From the NCBI RefSeq assembly GCF_001612665.1, contig NZ_BDAX01000019.1, positions 124,001-188,000 on the forward strand: a stretch of 64,000 nucleotides of DNA, read 5' to 3'. A model generated the notes under the pieces. It was given only the letters and a program-made list of their open reading frames with translations, did no database searches and had not been told where the DNA came from. Made by a program: the position numbers and the translations under genes. Below are positions 30,157-39,540 of this stretch, piece by piece (position 1 is the stretch's first letter; every line of letters begins with the position of its first letter). This stretch comes from Nocardia alba NBRC 108234. Its GTDB lineage: Bacteria > Actinomycetota > Actinomycetes > Mycobacteriales > Mycobacteriaceae.

Positions 30157-31164
30157 TTGTGGCAACTGGCCACAATCATGTCATGCCCGCCTTATCGTGG
30201 GCGACGACACAACTACAGCGCAGGGGGTATAGACATCGTCGAGCTACGAACACCCACAGCGATTCTGCGCCACGGCGGTGGACGGCTCGTCGTCCTCCGG
30301 CCGGGTACCGACGGCGAACGTGTTCTCGACGTTCCCATCGCCGACCTACTCAAGGTGCGCCTCAATCGGCGCGCCGACGAGGCGGTGGTGATCGAGATCT
30401 ATCTGCGTTACCCCACAGCGGTACTCACCGGAGTTCCCGCCGACCGCACTCCCCTTCCGGTGCTCATCGCCGAGCACGACGTGCCCACCGCCCTCGGCAT
30501 CGTCGACCGGATCAACGACCAGATCATGGCGACCAAGCGCATCGACGTGGCCGCGCCCGATCTCACCCCACCCGCTCCCGAGTGGGGAAAGTCGGGTCCC
30601 ACCAGGGCCGATGTCGAGCGCGCCGTACGCCGGATGGCCCCGCGCAAGGACGCGCGTTCGGCGGTCACCGCGCTGAACCGGTATGTCACCCCCGACGAAT
30701 ACGTCCTGGAGACGGCCATCGCCCTGGCCACCCCGCCCGCGGGATCGGGCGCCGGTCTGCTCGCCGCGACCACCTCCCGGGTGCTGTTCATCTCCATCGG
30801 CGGCGGCGAACGCTATGCCTTCGAATTGGCGGTGGCGGCCATCCTCGGCGCCCGCACCGTCGAAGGCGCGCGCTCGGCGCCCGGCGAGGTGGATACGCGC
30901 CACGGCGGCTCCGGCATCGACATCAACGACGGCAATCGCACGCTGCATTTCGCGGGCGTGGATCGCGCCGACACCGAACGCGTCACCTGCGCGGTGAATT
31001 TCGCCATCCGCAGACAGGCCGCCGACGGTGCCGCCGGGGCAGCCGATCCGGGTGTCAACCAGCTGTACGCGGAATGGGAATTGCTGGTCGAACGGCATTC
31101 GCTCGGGATGGTCGACGACACGCAATTCCAGCGCTACGGCCGCGGGATCCTGCGCAGCTTGTAA
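30157..31164 (+). CDS. Unknown soluble protein with SHOCT-like tail
   Basis: A 335-residue protein I do not recognise. Residues ~25-115 are strand-rich (LRTPTAILRHGGGRLVVLRP). A second strand-rich part (~170-300) contains LLAATTSRVLFISIGGGERY and resembles a bacterial pleckstrin-homology-like fold, by impression only. The end, QLYAEWELLVERHSLGMVDD, resembles a SHOCT-type tail. The start is uncertain: TTG 30157, ATG 30178, or a site nearer 30229. A palindrome TTGTGGC-AACTG-GCCACAA spans the first of these. It is divergent from ftsH. Confidence 0.7.
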   Translation: MWQLATIMSCPPYRGRRHNYSAGGIDIVELRTPTAILRHGGGRLVVLRPGTDGERVLDVPIADLLKVRLNRRADEAVVIEIYLRYPTAVLTGVPADRTPLPVLIAEHDVPTALGIVDRINDQIMATKRIDVAAPDLTPPAPEWGKSGPTRADVERAVRRMAPRKDARSAVTALNRYVTPDEYVLETAIALATPPAGSGAGLLAATTSRVLFISIGGGERYAFELAVAAILGARTVEGARSAPGEVDTRHGGSGIDINDGNRTLHFAGVDRADTERVTCAVNFAIRRQAADGAAGAADPGVNQLYAEWELLVERHSLGMVDDTQFQRYGRGILRSL

Positions 31165-31168
31165 TTTG

Positions 31169-31295
31169 GAGCGCTGGCGCGCTCAAGGTCGCGCCCCCTG
31201 GTGTCCCGTCGATCAGGTGCCGTTGCTTGCTCCTTCGTCGCGTACGCAACGGCACCTGATCGACGGGACGGGCGCGACCGCCGACTGCGTCGGCG
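31169..31295 (-). repeat. Compound palindromic element, copy 2
   Basis: Same design as the copy near 16.3 kb, in reverse orientation. H3 is 31169-31184 (GAGCGC-TGGC-GCGCTC). The outer stem is 31187-31195 with 31271-31279 (9 bp). The inner stem is 31203-31226 with 31246-31269 (24 bp, perfect). The loop at 31227-31245 is the exact reverse complement of the copy-1 loop. H1 is 31279-31295, with its loop reading GCA on the minus strand. It lies between two convergent genes, five bases after the upstream stop codon. Confidence 0.9.
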
Positions 31296-31337
31296 ATCCC
31301 TCCTCGGGGTCGGGATGTTCGGGGGTGGGTCAGATGT

Positions 31338-32195
31338 TCAATTCGGTTCGGGTGCTTCGGTTTCGGCCTTTTGTTCCGGTTCGTTGAGTTCGATCCGGCG
31401 CCAGGGGCTGGTGGGGCGGGTCCACAGGCGTACCAGTTCCATCCGCCGGTCGACGCCGCCGTTCTTGAGTTCGGCCAGGTCCTCGGTGGCCTGCCAGTAG
31501 GTCCAGCCGGTGAGATAGGCATCGCCGAACTGGCGCCAGTTGCGGTAGCGGCGCTGCGCGGGGGCCAGCGCGCGCATGCAGTATTCCCACGCCACGTCGG
31601 CGTCGATGTATCCCGCGGTGAATGCCATGCGGGCCACCGCGACTACGCGAGCCAGGTCCCAGGCGTGGATGTCGTTGGGTAGCGGGCGCGACAGGTGGTC
31701 GGTGAAGCCGATCTTGATGGCCTGTGCCCAGATGTCGTAGTCGCGGACCAGCGCCTCGGGATTGTCCATCCCCCGAAACGAACCGACCTGACGCAGGAAC
31801 GCCCGCTGCTTGTCGGCCCGTTCGCCGAAGCGGTCGCGCTCGCTGGCATTGACCGAGGCCATCACCAGTGGATGCACCAGCGAGTACAGGGGTGCGTGCA
31901 TGCCCTCGAGCAACTGCTCCATCGAGGCGCGGGCTTCGGTGCCGTCGGTGATGCCCCACGCACCGGTGAGGGTGTCGATGGCGAGTTCGCGGCGGTCGCC
32001 GAGCGGGTGCTCGCGTTCGGGCCCGAGCAGCATCGCGTCGTGAAAGGCGTCCCAGCGCGTGGAATAGAAGGCGCCGAGGGCGAGCGCGCGCAGTTCGTCG
32101 TCGCTCACACCCGCGCCCGACCAATGATCTTCTTCGCGCTCGTCTAATTCCGGGTACGGGAATGTGGTCAGCGCTGGTACTCCCCTGGCAGCCAT
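31338..32195 (-). CDS. DUF1266 domain protein
   Basis: A 285-residue acidic protein with the DUF1266 pattern: RALALGAFYSTRWDAFHD near the N-terminus, AWGITDGTEARASMEQLLEG, then AWDLARVVAVARMAFTAGYI and WRQFGDAYLTGWTYWQ. The family is widespread in actinobacteria and enterobacteria with no established activity; it sometimes accompanies toxin-like or type VI loci, which are not seen here. No signal peptide or membrane segment. It stands alone, facing the unknown gene across the palindromic element. Confidence 0.85.
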   Translation of the reverse strand: MAARGVPALTTFPYPELDEREEDHWSGAGVSDDELRALALGAFYSTRWDAFHDAMLLGPEREHPLGDRRELAIDTLTGAWGITDGTEARASMEQLLEGMHAPLYSLVHPLVMASVNASERDRFGERADKQRAFLRQVGSFRGMDNPEALVRDYDIWAQAIKIGFTDHLSRPLPNDIHAWDLARVVAVARMAFTAGYIDADVAWEYCMRALAPAQRRYRNWRQFGDAYLTGWTYWQATEDLAELKNGGVDRRMELVRLWTRPTSPWRRIELNEPEQKAETEAPEPN

Positions 32196-32320
32196 GCGGG
32201 CGAGTCTAGTGCCGTGACCGCGATCACGGGGCGCGCTCCAATCTCACCTGCATCACGAGATTTTCAGATCCCCCTATTCTTCACCTGTCGTGTCATGCCG
32301 CACAGGTCTATGGTTCTGAC

Positions 32321-32593
32321 ATGTGTAGAAATATCACCGTCTTGCGTGGTCTGGAGCCTGCCGCCACCGAGCAGGAGATCTACGCTGCCGCCTTGCAGTA
32401 TGTGCGCAAAGTCGGCGGCATCTCCGGCCTGAGCAGCGCCACCAAACCCGCGGTCGACAAAGCCGTCGCGGCCATCGCCGCCGCCACCACCACCCTGCTG
32501 GCGGAACTGCCCGATCGCCGGGTCCCGCCGCCCACCGAGCCGCCGCTGCGGCGGATCGCGGCGCGCGAGAACGAGGTCGGCGAGACAGCGTAG
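32321..32593 (+). CDS. DUF2277 protein
   Basis: A 90-residue protein with the signature start MCRNITVLRGLEPAATEQEI and the YVRKVGGISGLS segment of the DUF2277 family. The conserved Cys2-Arg-Asn opening suggests a functional N-terminus, but no activity is known. It precedes the aldehyde dehydrogenase gene by 71 bases on the same strand and may be co-transcribed. Confidence 0.88.
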   Translation: MCRNITVLRGLEPAATEQEIYAAALQYVRKVGGISGLSSATKPAVDKAVAAIAAATTTLLAELPDRRVPPPTEPPLRRIAARENEVGETA

Positions 32594-32664
32594 GAATCAG
32601 CGGACAGGCCACATCCCCGCCTGCCGATGCACCGAATTCAGCGGACGCACGAGGAGAACGACCA

Positions 32665-34215
32665 GTGAGCGAACTCGACAATGACGTCGCGGTGATCGAA
32701 GTTCACAATCCGGCGACCGGCGACCTCGTCGGCACCGTACCCGTCATCGCACCCGACGACGTGGCGGCGGCGGTCCGCGAACTGCGGCTCTACCAGCCCG
32801 AATGGGAGGCGATCGGGCCGGCCGGGCGCAAGCACTGGCTACTGAAGATGCAGGATTGGCTGATCGACAACACCGAGCAGCTGGCCGCGGTGCTGCAATC
32901 GGAGACCGCCAAGCCGCGCGTCGACGCGATCGTCGATTCGGCGTTCGCGGTGGACATCCTCGGCTACTACGCGCGCCGGGCGGGCAAGTTCCTCGCCGAC
33001 GACCACCCGTCCCCGCACAGCCCGCTCGCGCGGGTGAAGTCACTGACCGTGGCCTACCGTCCCTATCCCGTGGTCGGGGTGATCACGCCGTGGAACTTCC
33101 CGCTCGCGATGCCTGCGATCGATGTGTTCCCCGCGCTGGCCGCCGGCGCCGCGGTGATCCTCAAGCCGTCGGAGGTGACGCCGCTGTCCGCGGTGGAGCT
33201 GGCCCGCGGCTGGGCCGAGATCGGCGCGCCGCCGGTGTTGCGGGTGGTCACCGGCGCCGGCGCGACCGGGGCGGCCGTGGTCGAGAACGCCGACTACATC
33301 CAGTTCACCGGTTCCACCGCGACCGGTCGCAGGATCGCGGCCGCCTGCGCGGAGCGGATGGTGCCCTACAGCCTCGAGCTCGGCGGCAAGGACCCGGCGA
33401 TCGTGCTCGCCGACGCCGACCTCGACCGCGCCGCGCACGGCATCGCCTTCGGCGGCATGTTCAACGCCGGTCAGGTGTGTATCTCCGTCGAGCGGGTCTA
33501 TGTCGAGGCGCCGGTCTACGACGAATTCGTCACCAAGCTGACCGCGGCGGTCGCCGCCTTGCGCCAGGGCGCCGACGGTCGCGAGTCCGAGCACGACGTG
33601 GGCGCGCTGGCGAACGAGAACCAGGTGCTGATCGTGCAGCGCCACGTCGACGAAGCGGTGGCGGCGGGCGCCCGGGTGACCACCGGCGGCAAACGCACCG
33701 GTGTCGGCACCTTCTTCGAGCCGACCGTGCTCGTGGATGTGGATCATTCGATGTCGTGCGTCGCCGAGGAGACCTTCGGCCCGACGCTGCCGGTGATGAA
33801 GGTGGCCGACGAGGCCGAGGCGATCCGGCTGGCCAACGACTCGATCTACGGGCTCTCGGCATCGGTGTGGACCGGCGACAAGGCGCGCGGCGAACGCGTG
33901 GCCAGGCAGCTGGAGACGGGCGCGGTGAACATCAACGACGTGTTCGCGAACCTGTTCAATCCCGCGATGCCGATGGGCGGTTGGGGCCTGTCCGGCGTCG
34001 GCGCGCGGTGGGGCGGTGCGTCGGGGTTGCGCAAATACTGCCGCGCCCAGGCGATGACGAAGCCGAAGCTGCCCACCATGGGCAAGGAACTGTTCTGGTA
34101 CCCCTCCGACATGAACAAACTGGTGATCGCGGTCGCGGCGATGCGGGCGGCCGGTGCGCGCGGGATGCGGCGGATCGACCTGCCTACGGTGTTGCGTCTC
34201 AAGAAGAGCAAGTAG
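32665..34215 (+). CDS. Aldehyde dehydrogenase, GabD2-like
   Basis: A 516-residue NAD(P)-dependent aldehyde dehydrogenase. The catalytic Cys is in MFNAGQVCISVERVYVE, the general-base Glu in SLELGGKDPAIV, and the cofactor-site stretch VGVITPWNFPLAMP and FTGSTATGRRIA follow family order. A C-terminal extension of about 60 residues after LSGVGARWGGASGL resembles the GabD2/Rv1731-type proteins, so succinate semialdehyde or a similar aldehyde is a reasonable guess. GTG 32665 is preceded by GAGGAG at 32651. The divergence of specificity within this family keeps the substrate uncertain. Confidence 0.9.
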   Translation: MSELDNDVAVIEVHNPATGDLVGTVPVIAPDDVAAAVRELRLYQPEWEAIGPAGRKHWLLKMQDWLIDNTEQLAAVLQSETAKPRVDAIVDSAFAVDILGYYARRAGKFLADDHPSPHSPLARVKSLTVAYRPYPVVGVITPWNFPLAMPAIDVFPALAAGAAVILKPSEVTPLSAVELARGWAEIGAPPVLRVVTGAGATGAAVVENADYIQFTGSTATGRRIAAACAERMVPYSLELGGKDPAIVLADADLDRAAHGIAFGGMFNAGQVCISVERVYVEAPVYDEFVTKLTAAVAALRQGADGRESEHDVGALANENQVLIVQRHVDEAVAAGARVTTGGKRTGVGTFFEPTVLVDVDHSMSCVAEETFGPTLPVMKVADEAEAIRLANDSIYGLSASVWTGDKARGERVARQLETGAVNINDVFANLFNPAMPMGGWGLSGVGARWGGASGLRKYCRAQAMTKPKLPTMGKELFWYPSDMNKLVIAVAAMRAAGARGMRRIDLPTVLRLKKSK

Positions 34216-34221
34216 GTCGAT

Positions 34222-34254
34222 TCCGGCTGCGACGCACGTTGGCGCGCAGCCGGA
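34222..34254 (+). terminator. Hairpin downstream of aldehyde dehydrogenase
   Basis: A 10-base-pair stem (TCCGGCTGCG with CGCAGCCGGA) and a 13-base loop begin six bases after the stop codon. No long T run follows. The rest of 34261-34590 contains no gene; it is notably AT-rich for this chromosome (about 45% GC over the first 60 bases), contains the palindrome GTTTCGAAAC at 34261-34270, and must hold the LysR gene promoter. Confidence 0.55.
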
Positions 34255-34590
34255 TTCACCGTTTCGAAACAATTTTGTGAGCAAGATCACTTTTGTGCCC
34301 TATCGGGTCATAGTGCCGTGGTCAGCGGCACCTTTCGACCGCTCCGACAGCGCCCACATTCGGGCGGTCAATGTGAAAATCGCCGCATTTTCGCTGGTCA
34401 GCTGCCCAAATTTGACGCTGATTCACCCAATGGCACATCGGCACGAACAATAGACAATCCGATGGTGCAGCTCACCATGCCAGGCCATATGCTGTGCAAT
34501 ACCAACCTGGTGACTGTTTTGATCCACCTCCGCGAACTTCCTTGCCAGTTTTGGCTGGATTTTCCCGACCGATTCTGATAGCAAGGTGCT

Positions 34591-35487
34591 ATGGACCCGC
34601 ATTTGCGCGATCTGCGGTATTTCGTCGCCGTCGCTGAGGAACTGCATTTCACGAACGCCGCCCAGCGGCTGCATATCGCTCAGCCGACGTTGTCACGCCA
34701 GATCCGCCAGCTCGAACGCCAGCTCGACGTGGTCCTGTTCGACCGCAACCAGCGCAGTGTCGCCCTCACCGTCGCCGGTAAGGAACTGCTCGAAGGCGCA
34801 CGCAAGATCCTCGAGCTGTGGGAGGTGACCAATGTGTCCCTCCAGGAAGCCGGTGAAGTGCTGCGCGTGGGTATCCAGTCCGCACTCGGCCGGGGACTGA
34901 TCAACGACCTGGAGAGCGCCAGCGGTCACCGCCTCGCCCTGCACGCCGCATCGTGGAACGACCCCTCGAGTGGCCTGGCCGGTCGACAGGCCGACCTGTC
35001 GCTGGTCTGGCTGCCGCTGCCCGACTCCAACCGGTATCGCTGGCAGGTGCTGCGCACCGAGCCGCGCTGGGTGCTGCTGCCGGAATCGCATCCGCTGGCC
35101 GAGCAGGACAGCATCGAGTTCGCTGATCTGCTCGACGAGCCCTTCATCGCCCTGCCCACCGAGGCGGGCGCGGTCCGCGATTTCTGGCTCGGCAACGATG
35201 CCCGTGGCGGCAAGGCGGCCAAGATCGGCGCCGAGGCGGCCACCCCCGAAGACAAGCTGGAGGCCGTGAGTCTCGGTCTCGGCGTGTGCCTGCTGGCCGA
35301 GAACAACGTGCCGATGTACCGCTGGCCCGGGCTCACCGCGCGTCCGGTCGCCGGCCTCACCCCGTGTGAGCTGGCGGTGGCATGGCGGGCCGACGACACG
35401 CGCCCGACCATCTTGGAGTTCGCCGGTCGCGCCGTCGACGGTGGTTTCTCCGAGCCGACCCCGCAGCCGCAGCCGATCGCGGTCTGA
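34591..35487 (+). CDS. LysR-family transcriptional regulator
   Basis: A 298-residue LysR regulator with the classical N-terminal winged HTH (LRYFVAVAEELHFTNAAQRL, then HIAQPTLSRQIRQLERQLDV), a linker helix and a two-lobed effector domain (LRVGIQSALGRGLINDLES onward). There is no divergent partner gene, which is unusual for LysR regulators; the neighbours are an upstream aldehyde dehydrogenase and a convergent amidase. A long AT-rich leader precedes it. Effector and targets are unknown. Confidence 0.92.
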   Translation: MDPHLRDLRYFVAVAEELHFTNAAQRLHIAQPTLSRQIRQLERQLDVVLFDRNQRSVALTVAGKELLEGARKILELWEVTNVSLQEAGEVLRVGIQSALGRGLINDLESASGHRLALHAASWNDPSSGLAGRQADLSLVWLPLPDSNRYRWQVLRTEPRWVLLPESHPLAEQDSIEFADLLDEPFIALPTEAGAVRDFWLGNDARGGKAAKIGAEAATPEDKLEAVSLGLGVCLLAENNVPMYRWPGLTARPVAGLTPCELAVAWRADDTRPTILEFAGRAVDGGFSEPTPQPQPIAV

Positions 35488-35506
35488 GCGACGGCGCGGG
35501 TCGCGC

Positions 35507-36928
35507 CTAGTTCGACAGTTCCAGTTGGGCGGCGAGACCGAGCAGAGTGGACTCGCTGCCCGGCGGACCGATCAGTTGCGCGGCCAACGGGGTGTGCGCC
35601 TCGGGATGGGTGCCCATCGGTAGCGACGCCGCGGGCCAGCCGAGCAGATTCCACAGCCCGGTGAACGGCGCGTAGCGCACCGAGGACACGACATTGGCGG
35701 CCCACCCGCGCCCGCTCCACTGTTTGGCCTTGGGCGGCGGTGCGGCGAGCGTCGGGGTGATCACCACGTCGAAGTCCTCGAAGAACTCGAGCAGTCTGGC
35801 TTCGGTCCGGTCGATCTGGCTCGGCCGGACCAGACCGAGTCGCTGGATCACCCGCCCGATCGCCAGATGACGTCTGGTGCGTCGCTGGAGCAGTTCGGGG
35901 TTCGCGAGTGCGTCGGCGTCGGCCAGACTCGCGCTCGGCCAGCGCAGCAGCATCAACAGCGCCGCGTCGCCATAGGGCAGTTCCACCGGTTGCACCTCGT
36001 GCCCGGCCACTGCCGCGCGCGCACCCGCGGTGCGCGCCGCCGCCGTCCAATGCCGATCCATTCGAACCAGTCGCGACGGCGGAGCCACGGCCAGTCCGAT
36101 GCGTAGTCGCTGTGGCTTGCGTAGTTCGGCCAGGTCGGAACGGCCCGCCAGCACCGAAAGGGCGAGCGCCGCGTCCGACACCGTGGTCGCGAGGACGCCG
36201 TTCTCGGCCAGGCCCGCCCAGGAGTCGGCGCCGATCTGCGAGGGCACCACATGTCTACCCGGCTTGATCCCGAAGACTCCGCACGCCGCGGCGGGCACCC
36301 GGATCGAGCCCAGGCCGTCGTTGCCGTGCGCGATCGGCACGAGTCCGGCGGCCACCGCGGCGGCCGCGCCACCCGAGGATCCACCCGCTGACCGGCCGAC
36401 ATCACGCGGATTACGGGTAACGCACCCCGTGGAGTCGGTACTGCCCCACAGTCCGAGTTCTGGCATCGCCGTCAGCCCGACAACGATCGCGCCCGCGGCG
36501 CGCAACCGGGCCACCACCGGGTGATCAACGCTCGCCGGTTCGGCGGAGGTGGCCGCCGAACCCGCCTGCGTCGGCTCGCCCGCCACCGCGATGTTCTGTT
36601 TCACCGCCACCGGCACACCGGCCAGCGGCAGCGCGTCGAGGTCCGGTCTGGCGGCGAGTTCGCGCGCTTCCGCCCTGGCCCGCTCGCCGCGCACCATCGT
36701 GAACGCGTTGATCTTGCGATTCTCCGAGGCGATGCGGGCGAGCGCGTCGGCGGTGACGTCGGCCGGGGTGATCACGCCCGCGCGAACGCGGGCGGCCAGC
36801 GCGGCTGCGGGGCCGCCGATGGGGTATTGGTCGGCGGGTAGGTGGGACGAGTCCATCGTCACCTCAGCGTCCGTTACGCCGTCGTCGTCGACGGACTCCC
36901 ATGCTACCGCTGTGAGGTCCTCGTTCAT
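35507..36928 (-). CDS. Amidase signature family hydrolase
   Basis: A hydrolase of about 473 residues with the Ser-cisSer-Lys triad: Lys in LAGVPVAVKQNIAVAG, and the serines in GRSAGGSSGGAAAAVAAGLV with GSIRVPAAACGVFGIKPGR. It would cleave amides or related bonds, substrate unknown. Two starts are possible: ATG 36928 (MNEDLTAV) or ATG 36856 (MDSSHLPADQYPIGG), the latter closer to the conserved domain. It is convergent with the LysR gene, 19 bases apart, and divergent from the kinase pair. Confidence 0.88.
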   Translation of the reverse strand: MNEDLTAVAWESVDDDGVTDAEVTMDSSHLPADQYPIGGPAAALAARVRAGVITPADVTADALARIASENRKINAFTMVRGERARAEARELAARPDLDALPLAGVPVAVKQNIAVAGEPTQAGSAATSAEPASVDHPVVARLRAAGAIVVGLTAMPELGLWGSTDSTGCVTRNPRDVGRSAGGSSGGAAAAVAAGLVPIAHGNDGLGSIRVPAAACGVFGIKPGRHVVPSQIGADSWAGLAENGVLATTVSDAALALSVLAGRSDLAELRKPQRLRIGLAVAPPSRLVRMDRHWTAAARTAGARAAVAGHEVQPVELPYGDAALLMLLRWPSASLADADALANPELLQRRTRRHLAIGRVIQRLGLVRPSQIDRTEARLLEFFEDFDVVITPTLAAPPPKAKQWSGRGWAANVVSSVRYAPFTGLWNLLGWPAASLPMGTHPEAHTPLAAQLIGPPGSESTLLGLAAQLELSN

Positions 36929-37082
36929 CTGCGGATTCGCCCCCGTCGCACGGTCGTCGAAATTCGGGTGATCAGCTCTAGAGGCGCAAGTTATCATTTC
37001 TAGTACAGCTCTCCGGCGATGGCGGCGGGTGTGGCGGAATGAATTTCGCACCGATCCGCGCGCGAACCTTTGAGGTCGGTTG

Positions 37083-39488
37083 ATGAGCGATAACACCGGA
37101 AGCGGTGAACTACCCGACGCAACACCCGGTCGGGCCACGAATGTGCGCGTCGACATGGTCGAGGCGTTCGCCGCCGCGTGGGGCACGCTCGGCGAGCACC
37201 CGCCCGACATCGCCGCGTACCTGCCCGACGCGGCGACCTTGCGCGCGCAGGCGCTCCACCAGCTGATCCGGGTCGACCTTCGCCACCGCTGGCTGCATCA
37301 CGCCGGCACCGACATCGCGCGCAAGCGGCTGAGTCAGTACTGCGCCGAGTTCCCCGAACTCGATCGGGCATCGCTGCCCGCAGGGCTGGTGTTCGAGGAA
37401 TTCGTCATCCGCAGGCACAGCGGTGAGCGCGTCGATCCGCGCGATTGCCTGCGGGAGTATCCGGAGCAGGCGCCCAGTTTGCGCGGCCTGCTCAATGCCG
37501 AGGACCTCGATCAGAGCACCCACCGCTCCGACGATCCGGACGCGACGGTGAACCGAACCCTGGACTCGACTCGTAGTACCCAGATGACCAGCCCGCAGCT
37601 CGACCTCACCGCGACCGCCACCTCGGCCGCGACGGCGTCGACGGACGCTCTGTCGAACCCCGGGGCGTTCGAGCCGCTCGACCGCATCGAGATCGGCCAG
37701 CGAATCGGCGATTTCGAACTGCTCACCGGCCTCGGTTCCGGTGCTTTCGCGCGCGTCTTCCTGGCCAGGCAGACCTCGATGCAGCGTCTGGTCGCGGTGA
37801 AGATCTCCGCCGACCGCGGCACCGAGCCACAGACCCTGGCCCAACTCGACCACGACTACATCGTGCGCGTGTTCGACCAACAGCTGCTCGACACCGACTC
37901 GACGCCATCGGATTCGCGTCGCCTGCGTCTGCTGTACATGCAGTTCCTGCCCGGCGGCACCCTGCTCGGCCTGCTACGCTGGGTCCGCGCGACCCCGCCG
38001 GCCGAGCGCAGCGGCAAACTCCTGCTCGACGCCGTGGACGCCGCCATGGAGGAGAAGGGCGAGATCCGCCCGACCGATTCGAGCGTGCGCTCCGAGATCG
38101 CTGACCTGACCTGGCCGGAAACGGTGGCCTGGCTGGGCAGAAGGCTGGCCGAGGCGCTCGACTACGCGTCCTCGCACGGTGTCCTGCACCGCGACGTGAA
38201 ACCGGCGAATGTCCTGCTCACCGCCGAGGGCGTCCCGAAGCTCGCCGACTTCAACATCAGTTTCAGCCGCACGGTCGAGGGCACCAGCCCGGTGGCCTAC
38301 TTCGGCGGTTCGCTGGCCTACATGTCGCCCGAGCAGCTGGAGGCCTGCCACCCTGGTCTCGCCCGCACCGCCGCCGATCTCGACACCCGCAGCGACATCT
38401 ACTCCCTCGGCGTGGTGTTGTGGGAACTGCTGACCGGCGCCAAGCCGTTCGACGACGACACCGCGGCGGCCGAGGGGCGCGGCGACGAGACCACCCTCGA
38501 GACCATGCTCGAGCGCCGAACCGGCGGCGTCGACCCCGTGGCGCTGGAGCGGGTTCCGGGCGACTGTCCCACTGCCCTGCGCCGGGTGCTGCTGACCTGC
38601 CTCGACCCGGACCGGTCGGGTCGCTGGGCAACGGGCTCGGTGCTGGCCAAGCAGTTCGACCTGTGTCTGGACGCCCGCGCCCGCGACCTGGTCGACCCGC
38701 CGCCGAACAGCTGGCGGATGCTGTGGCGCAAGTGGCCGCTGCTGGTGCTGGTCCTGGCGATCGGTGTCCCCAACGCTCTCGCGTCCTGGTACAACATCCT
38801 GCACAATCAGCACCTGGTGGTGAGCCGGCTCAGCGAGACCGCGCAGAAATCGTTCGTCATCATCACCGCGGGCGTGAACGTGGTGTTCTTCCCGCTGGGC
38901 GCCGCGGTGCTCATCTACCTCGCCCGTTTCGTGCTCTCCGTACCGCGCGGTCTGCGCCACGGCCGCCGCTACGACTCCGAGATCCTGCGCCGCACCAGAC
39001 ACGACACCTTGCGCTTCGGCGACCGGGTGGTGATCGTCGCGTTCTCGCTCTGGGCGATCTCGGGAGTCACCTTCCCGATCGCGCTGCGATTGGCCGCCGG
39101 TGACGTCCCGGGCCACGCCGTGGTCCACTTCCTCGCCTCGCTGCTGGTCTGCGGTGCGATCGCCGTGGCCTACCCGTTCTTCCTCGTGACGTTCTACCTG
39201 GTCCGCTGCATCTACCCGATCTTCCTTCGCCACGGCGAGATCAGCGCCGACGACGGCGCCTGGCTGCGCGCGCTCAGCCGCCGCTGCACCTGGTACCTCG
39301 CGGTGGCCGCCTCGGTGCCGCTGCTCGCCGTCGCGGGCGTCACCTTTCTGCCGCCCGGTGATATCCCGGCGGTGATCGTCGCCGTTCGGGTGCTCTGCGT
39401 CGGCGGCATCGTCGCCTTCATCGGCTCCTACCTGCTCTTCCGCGCTCTGGAAGCCGACTTGAAAGCCTTGGAACGGGTAGTCAGCTGA
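37083..39488 (+). CDS. Membrane Ser/Thr protein kinase with N-terminal extension
   Basis: An 801-residue protein in three parts. Residues 1-~150 form an extension (QLIRVDLRHRWLHHAGTDIA, EFPELDR...FVIRRHSGERVDP) like that preceding many planctomycete-type kinases. Residues ~205-545 form a Hanks-type kinase: glycine loop LGSGAFARVFLAR, Lys240, catalytic HRDVKPAN (Asp371) and GGSLAYMSPEQL. The magnesium motif reads DFN (Asp389) instead of DFG. Six membrane helices fill the C-terminus (~555-800). It should phosphorylate Ser/Thr from the cytoplasmic face. A very similar kinase follows directly. Confidence 0.9.
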   Translation: MSDNTGSGELPDATPGRATNVRVDMVEAFAAAWGTLGEHPPDIAAYLPDAATLRAQALHQLIRVDLRHRWLHHAGTDIARKRLSQYCAEFPELDRASLPAGLVFEEFVIRRHSGERVDPRDCLREYPEQAPSLRGLLNAEDLDQSTHRSDDPDATVNRTLDSTRSTQMTSPQLDLTATATSAATASTDALSNPGAFEPLDRIEIGQRIGDFELLTGLGSGAFARVFLARQTSMQRLVAVKISADRGTEPQTLAQLDHDYIVRVFDQQLLDTDSTPSDSRRLRLLYMQFLPGGTLLGLLRWVRATPPAERSGKLLLDAVDAAMEEKGEIRPTDSSVRSEIADLTWPETVAWLGRRLAEALDYASSHGVLHRDVKPANVLLTAEGVPKLADFNISFSRTVEGTSPVAYFGGSLAYMSPEQLEACHPGLARTAADLDTRSDIYSLGVVLWELLTGAKPFDDDTAAAEGRGDETTLETMLERRTGGVDPVALERVPGDCPTALRRVLLTCLDPDRSGRWATGSVLAKQFDLCLDARARDLVDPPPNSWRMLWRKWPLLVLVLAIGVPNALASWYNILHNQHLVVSRLSETAQKSFVIITAGVNVVFFPLGAAVLIYLARFVLSVPRGLRHGRRYDSEILRRTRHDTLRFGDRVVIVAFSLWAISGVTFPIALRLAAGDVPGHAVVHFLASLLVCGAIAVAYPFFLVTFYLVRCIYPIFLRHGEISADDGAWLRALSRRCTWYLAVAASVPLLAVAGVTFLPPGDIPAVIVAVRVLCVGGIVAFIGSYLLFRALEADLKALERVVS

Positions 39489-39540
39489 CCGATCCACGGC
39501 ACGGTTGAACTTCCGCGCGTGTGCGCGCGTATCACCCGTC

